Shown piece by piece: positions 58,469-64,000 of a stretch of 64,000 bases of DNA (its first letter is position 1; each line of letters opens with the position of its first letter). A program made the position numbers and the translations under genes. The notes below the pieces were generated by a model. It had not been told where the DNA came from, searched no databases, and saw nothing but the letters and a program-made list of their open reading frames with translations. The stretch spans positions 39,186,918-39,250,917 of the forward strand of contig CP136062.1 of the NCBI GenBank assembly GCA_032622095.1. Reading direction: 5' to 3'. Origin of the DNA: Siphonodentalium dalli. Its lineage: Eukaryota; Mollusca; Scaphopoda; Gadilida; Siphonodentaliidae.

Positions 58469-58489
58469 TTAAGTGAACTTTGATTAGAA

Positions 58490-58740
58490 ATTCCACCAAA
58501 TTGTTTATAAGTATCAGAATAGCGCTAGCTAACCCTCACCTTTCAATATTTCTGTGTTGAATGTGTCGCCTTGAATCACTCTGCTAAAACATTTCCACGG
58601 TGTTGAGTGTTGTGCTTATCGTTCACTCTTTACATGCTGTATATAAACAAACGCTCGACTTCACACGGTGTGTGTTTTGAGGATAATATGGCATTCATAC
58701 TATCATATAGTATACTATTAGTATAGTCATTACAACATGT
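58490..58740 (+). repeat. Dispersed repeat with TATA box, copy 2
   Basis: Second copy of the repeat at 51,290-51,540. TGCTGTATATAAACAAACGC and the following TTCACAC..TGTGT.TTTTG.GGATAAT are kept. The two copies are diverged but alignable along the full length. Confidence 0.6.
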
Positions 58741-59094
58741 TATAATTTGGTAACTGTTATTTCTAAATTATAACCTACATGTATAACGAAGGCCATCCGT
58801 GCCTTTACCCAGCAATGTCCAAATGACATGGTTTCAGTAACAGGGCGTGGCACATTCATTTAATTATTTTTTACCGGTACATAGCCATGAACTATAAACA
58901 TACAGTACCATTGATACCAGATTTAAATCGGTACATTAATTAGTGGGACTTGAGAATATACTTCAAAGTATCAACCTGTGCGGGTACAATTATTATTCAC
59001 CTAATCTAATTGTATATTCTAATTGTATATCTACATTATTATCATGGCCTTGTGGGAGTAAGTTTTCGAATAACGTAATACGTTATTATCATAC

Positions 59095-60780
59095 TATCGC
59101 CTAATGTGGATATGGATCGAGCACTGGTAGCCGTTTCCCGACGTCATTAACAGATGAAATATTACAAACATAGGAATTGAAAGCATTTGCTTGTTCAGTT
59201 GGTGAGATAAGAAAATCGTTGTTTATGTTCAAGAGGGTTATTGATCGATCACTGGTTGCAAATACTACTTTTAGGAGGGTTTTCCACCAAGAGGATTGGT
59301 CATTTGGTGGGTTGTTCATTTTAATTTAATTCTTGGTGTCATAATCACGTTTGCTATTTAATAATAGCCGATGTAGTTTCATTACGTTTAGATCGAAAGT
59401 TTGCCCATGTATGTGGTGTGTTTTGCTTTTAGCTATCTTATATAATCGATTTCGTTGCCTCATCAGTTTCCGTAGATTACACGTAAGCCATTGGGGACTA
59501 CCTTTTCGGATCTGTATTATCTTATTGGAGATATTTTCACTGCATACCTTCTCAATTTTTGCAGTCAAGTTATCTGCATGAGCTGATAGTTCAAATGGTG
59601 TATTATCGTCATAGTTCCAGCTCAAGAATTCTTCGTTCATGATATCGAAGTCAGCCATGTTAAAGTTCCAGACACGTCTAGTGAGGCTTATAGCCGATTA
59701 ATGTTTTTTAACGTTTTATCGGAGCAAAAACTTGACAGTGATGCCTAACTATTTTGTCGAATATGTTACCAAGAACACAAGGGGACTCAACAAGGTCGGG
59801 GTTGCTAGTCATTAGCAAGTCGAAAATAGATGAGGAGTTTTCAGTAAAATGAGTTTTATCAGCGATCATTTATTTTACCATTCCCATTGTGCACATAATT
59901 ATCATTGAAATCACGGGGTAGGAACTGCTCCATAAGAAAAGATCCTCTTGTGATTTTCGGTCAAGTTCACTATCGATCCGTGTCCAGTTCACTCGCGAGT
60001 TTTGTGTACTTGGTCCAAAACAGACGTGCTTTACACCACGTACCAAACTACTATATCGCAATAACCATTAGTGATTAAAATCAAACAAAAGTTAGTCTAG
60101 TGTGATGTTTTAGTTCAAACATATGTGCACACTTATTTTACCAAACATCTGTTGCATAGATGTTCGGGAAGTGAACGGATCTTATTAATAGAGAACTGGG
60201 ACCCATCACTAGTGAACTGGAACATTTCTTAAAATGGATAAATTCTACTATTCCACATTTACTTAACAATTTCCAACTAGTATGTCTTGATAGTTGAGGT
60301 AGCTGGCAAGGTATATACAACAAATGAACTGCATATATATCTCTGTTGCGTCAAACTTGCGTTATTTACCATGGGAAAATCCCCAGTGACCTTGAACAGA
60401 TCGGATAAGAACTGGACCGAAGATAGGAAGAGGTATCAGCCTCGCGGAGCAGTTCCTACCCCGTGTATCCACCTATTATGACATCCAGGTCGCTATCGCG
60501 CGCAAGGGAAATGTTTTCATTAATCTTCGTCCACAGTTTGGAAGGCGATAGAAGCATCCCACAAGACAACGTGTTGTGTTAATTGTAACCTCTATCCAGA
60601 TAGATTCTACTTCGTCAATGTGAGGTTTTCGCATATTTTGAATGGTATTGTCGCGAACATAAATACACACACCGTGCGCGGGATCGTGGTAACCAGGACT
60701 ATAGATTTCTGAATCGGGAATAGAATGATCGAGCCATGATTCGGTTAATAGACATTACGTCGTACTCGCCACTTGATGTT
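59095..60780 (-). pseudogene. LINE G endonuclease and linker, rearranged
   Basis: Minus strand from 60,780: ESWLDHSIPDSEIYSPGYHD, HGVCIYVRDNTIQN, VESIWIEVTINTTRC and GCFYRLPN (endonuclease N-terminal half). After a disturbed region come FLPRDFNDNYVH, IFDLLMTSNPDL, then WNFNMADFDIMNEEF and KGSPQWLTCNLRKLMRQRN (linker before reverse transcriptase), ending near 59,100. About 20 bases (GGAGCAGTTCCTACCCCGTG) at 60,448 reappear inverted at 59,912, so part of the endonuclease is inverted or duplicated. No reverse transcriptase is present. Confidence 0.78.
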
Positions 60781-61899
60781 TCGGCCGCATGTATATATAA
60801 TTTATTTCTGATACTCTCTGTATTCAATACAAGTACAGAATGACTGTGTTGTTCGGTTGAAGAGCCGTCTTTATTCATGCCACATAAGCGACAACGAACG
60901 CTCTTTATTGTATTTCATCTGCTAAACACCTGTTAAATTTTCTAATTATCTAAATATAATTTAATATAAGAGTTACGGGGTGACTTCATTGACTGGAAGT
61001 TCCTATTTTATAAATGGTTGGTTAGGGGTGTCAAATTGGAGATTGGTTATTTTAATTTAACCTTGATTAACGTTAACGCTTTTAAGTGGACAATCTGACC
61101 TCGCAATCCAGCGTTACAGGATTGATCACTTATAAATGGTAAATATGGGAACGGATTGTACGTTTATAAATGACCAAACTTAAAATAATTGCTTGTCAGT
61201 TGGGTGTATCAACTATCTATCTTCCAATTTTATTGTCAATGCGATAACTTAGTTTTATTTGAGGCATCAAGGGTACGAGTTGCTTTAAAGGTAGAGTAAC
61301 TGAACATTACAACAAATTTAACAATTGTGCATTTGTGTCAGGATTGATTCAGCACATCATATTTGGGATATTAACCCCATCATATTACCACCATTCCTAG
61401 AAGTACGTGCCGATAACAAGTAATATTTTATTTCCATGTACAATTCAGTAGCCACACATTCAATGTTCACGCCTATAAAATGTATTTGTTACTCCCATTG
61501 CATATTATTTTATTGATTACTCTCCCGTTGATTATTTGAGTGACGTTGTCCTAAATTTCTGACTACCCCATGTACCGCATATATTTGCTTGGCGCTCTGC
61601 CTCTGAATTATACACATGTAGTGACTTTTCGCGCGTAAGTTGCGTAAGCGCCTTGTTATACCATTGAAATGTTACAGTAATAACGATGTTACCGCCCAAC
61701 TTCTGGTATCGAATAATCAATATCTTCGATCTATCGACGTTCCTAATTCTGGATCGCCTATCGCCACAAGATTTCTTGATGTATTCATTTGGCTGTCAGT
61801 CTATCAGTGGGTTAGATTCCTCAACCATCAACAACGAGGGTGATCTTAATATTGAATGTTTTTCATTCATATGCATTTTGTGCACTATTTAATCAGCGT
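60781..61899. other. Unassigned stretch
   Basis: One exact AACGCTCTTTAT motif at 60,897-60,908. No gene supported. Confidence 0.45.
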
Positions 61900-62065
61900 A
61901 TCACCCCACACGTGGAGTGTGAAACAACATCGTTGTTATTTATATGACACACGTTATCATATATAGCAACCCATCTTATTGTGTCTATATTATGTAATTG
62001 TATGTATTGTTGTATATAACATCTCCCTTGAATGGAGGAATAAACAATCTCTCTCTCTCTCTTAT
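61900..62065 (+). mobile_element. Probable LINE 3' end with TC tail
   Basis: CATCTCCCTTGAATGGAGGAATAAACAATC is followed by a run of TC repeats (62,047-62,062). An AATAAA signal directly before a short tandem tail is the usual 3' end of several LINE families. The start is not defined. Confidence 0.5.
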
Positions 62066-62702
62066 CTCATGCAGTATGTTTACCGTGTTATTTACCCCCC
62101 CCCCCCACTATACCCTGTACATTTCTTAAAGATTGATTATCTCGCCATACACTAGTAATCAGTTTTCGATATATGTCTCAGGGTTCCGTGTGAAAAATAA
62201 ATTGAATTGAAGATCCCTGTCTGGAAACGCTTCTATCAACTAATATTGATTTTATTTTGAATAATTTCTCATATACTGATATAATAAATTGGGACACTTT
62301 TTGTTAATATTCTTAGAACAGACCATTCCGGTGATATATATTAGAGGTAGAGATTATTAGAGTGTTGTTGTTGTTACTCTGAGAGTCAAATGTTCCAAAT
62401 TTATTGTATGCATTGTTTTATATATATCATAGTTAATATAAGCGATAATTAATATACATGTATTTAACCTTTATTTATGACAAAATCGCACACTAATATT
62501 AATGGTCTCTGTAAGACTGTAAACAGTATTAACCACTATTGGTCGTTATATATGAAATTATCATACAGAAACTATACCCGATAAAAGTAATATTAATCGA
62601 TAGAAGCGTTTCCTGAAATGCATTCCTCAATTCATACCTATTTATTTATACCCCGGCTTCTACGTGCATTTTTCACTTTTTTGGGATGAGAGAATCCATC
62701 GT

Positions 62703-63122
62703 TAAGGGTACGTTCATACACTGGCAAGTTTGGACGGTATGTTTTGCGGGCATTTTGTCGCAGAAACGATATGGTGCCAGAATATGAACGGAAACAACCA
62801 TATATATTGCATCTGTACCACAGCTTACTACGTGTGAAGTAAAACCTCTTTTGTTCCACATGTGGCGACGCTACCGGAATGTGTCTGTAAATAGCGTGAA
62901 ATTATCTCGCAAGAATAAATCATACAGGTATTTGAAGGCAAATTACAGTAGCACCGTTACAAGTGGAACTACATAACTATTACTTCTCATGTCGTTAGGT
63001 TTGGTAAAGATGCATGTTATTTGCATGTTTCCGTTCATATTCTGGCACCAGGTTGTTTTCTATGACGAAATGCCTGCAAAACACAACGTGCAATCTTGCC
63101 AGCGTATGAACGCACCCTAGTG
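62703..63122. mobile_element. TIR element of about 420 bp
   Basis: The left end AGGGTACGTTCATACACTGG and the right end, read in reverse, AGGGTGCGTTCATACGCTGG, pair. Pairing continues for about 95 bases, including TGGTGCCAGAATATGAACGG on both sides. AGGGTACGTTCACACAGCTG at about 27,652 suggests a further degenerate copy. No coding capacity. Confidence 0.85.
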
Positions 63123-63539
63123 TGATATTTTCGGGGATATTTCTCCCTACATAAAATGTGTTGGAAATCTCCCCAATAGCTACTCTGTAATGCTAGGATA
63201 TTTCAACGTACCGTCCCCCGCATTTTAGGGATGCCCTAAATAAATTAATAAATTAATAAAGGGACATATTCACTTTTTATTATCAATCAGTATATCATAT
63301 TACAAATGCATACATGTTATTCAATGGTATTGAGTGCAGGGTTATAGGAATGCAAACACAAGGTCATTTTTTGTTTGTTTTTAAGATCTTGACCGAAATA
63401 ATTGAATACCACGCACAGTCAAAATATAAAGTTTCTGACATTAAACTTTAAACATTCAACATACTTTCTGATGAAACGAAGTGGTAGTGTCACAGTTACG
63501 TTAATTCTTGTATATATATCTGCAATTCGATTTTCAAAT
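63123..63539. other. AT-rich stretch, no gene seen
   Basis: No domain-bearing frame and no clear repeat, apart from AATAAATTAATAAATTAATA at about 63,240. The last 350 bases of the window (63,654-64,000) are similar. Confidence 0.5.
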
Positions 63540-63653
63540 ACTAGGATAACCATATAACAAATATTAGGATAACCATATAACAAATACTAGGATAACCATA
63601 TAACAACTACTAGGATAACCATATAACAAATACTAGGATAACAATATAACAAA
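63540..63653 (+). repeat. 23-bp minisatellite, about five copies
   Basis: Unit ACTAGGATAACCATATAAC plus AAAT, repeated about five times with few changes. Confidence 0.97.
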
Positions 63654-64000
63654 CATAAGCTTCAATTAGCTATGGGTTCCGATATATGTTATTGCCTTTT
63701 TTCCAGATGATCAAATCCAGTGAAAATGCTAATTTAATGTTCTAAACCGTTTCAGTTGTCATTCTAGAAGGGTTGGTAATACATATGCATCACGGCTGCC
63801 TCCGTAATTTGTTGTTTTCGTGGTTTAGGGTGAATAATTGGATGAATAAAAATTAAATGGAAGTAAGGGTGGTGGGTCCCAAAATTCGGAAAAATCACCC
63901 CTCTCCCCGACATCACTATGCGAATAGTTAGCCTTATTGACTCAGGAAAGTTCCGCTTCATCCATCTTTTATATCAATTCACTTTTATAACTGTCAACAT

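Overview
This is AT-rich metazoan genomic DNA. The evidence is GT-AG introns in conserved phases, a thrombospondin type-1 (TSP1) exon with phase-1 borders, many decayed non-LTR retrotransposons (LINEs) of the jockey/CR1/I kind, many foldback MITEs, and microsatellites. The LINE type (C-terminal CCHC knuckle) and the repeat style fit a marine invertebrate, perhaps a lophotrochozoan, but the species cannot be fixed from the sequence. No bacterial operon, CRISPR array, tRNA or rRNA was found.

Region 1 (1-21,423) is a giant imperfect palindrome. Its left arm (1-10,135) is the reverse complement of its right arm (12,106-21,423), around a spacer of about 2 kb. Position 1 pairs with 21,423, so the left arm may continue beyond the window. 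Each arm carries the 5' part of the same intron-containing gene: a signal-peptide exon followed by a TSP1 exon. The two copies point at each other. Over 310 coding bases they differ at four sites, all amino-acid changing. The arms also differ by clean indels: a LINE 3' fragment with an 11-bp target duplication (left only), a foldback insertion of about 330 bp (right only), a deletion of about 1 kb (right), and a minisatellite expansion (right). The arms end inside a GC-rich, TTAA-flanked terminal-inverted-repeat element that contains a perfect 32-bp palindrome.

Region 2 (21.2-37.5 kb) is mostly repeats: a degenerate satellite of about 185 bp at the arm edge, an 872-bp TTAA-flanked element full of palindromic TACGAG motifs, a minus-strand LINE, TTAA-flanked MITEs and a diverged third copy of part of the palindrome arm. 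Three splice-bounded segments on the minus strand (28.3, 27.3 and 23.7 kb) may be the 5' exons of a gene.

Region 3 (37.5-45.3 kb) is a four-level nest. LINE B (plus strand) is split by a hairpin MITE. The MITE is split by LINE A (minus strand). LINE A is split by a 1,355-bp element with Harbinger-like features (TTA target duplication). LINE B also carries a separate LINE 3' fragment with a 12-bp target duplication.

Region 4 (45.3-64 kb) has more foldback elements, a LINE ORF1 fragment, two more decayed LINEs, a satellite of about 340 bp arranged in two opposite orientations, and a convincing last coding exon on the minus strand (52,262-52,400), which shows that a host gene runs through this repeat-filled region. 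All LINE reading frames seen are broken, so the host coding content is confined to a few short exons.
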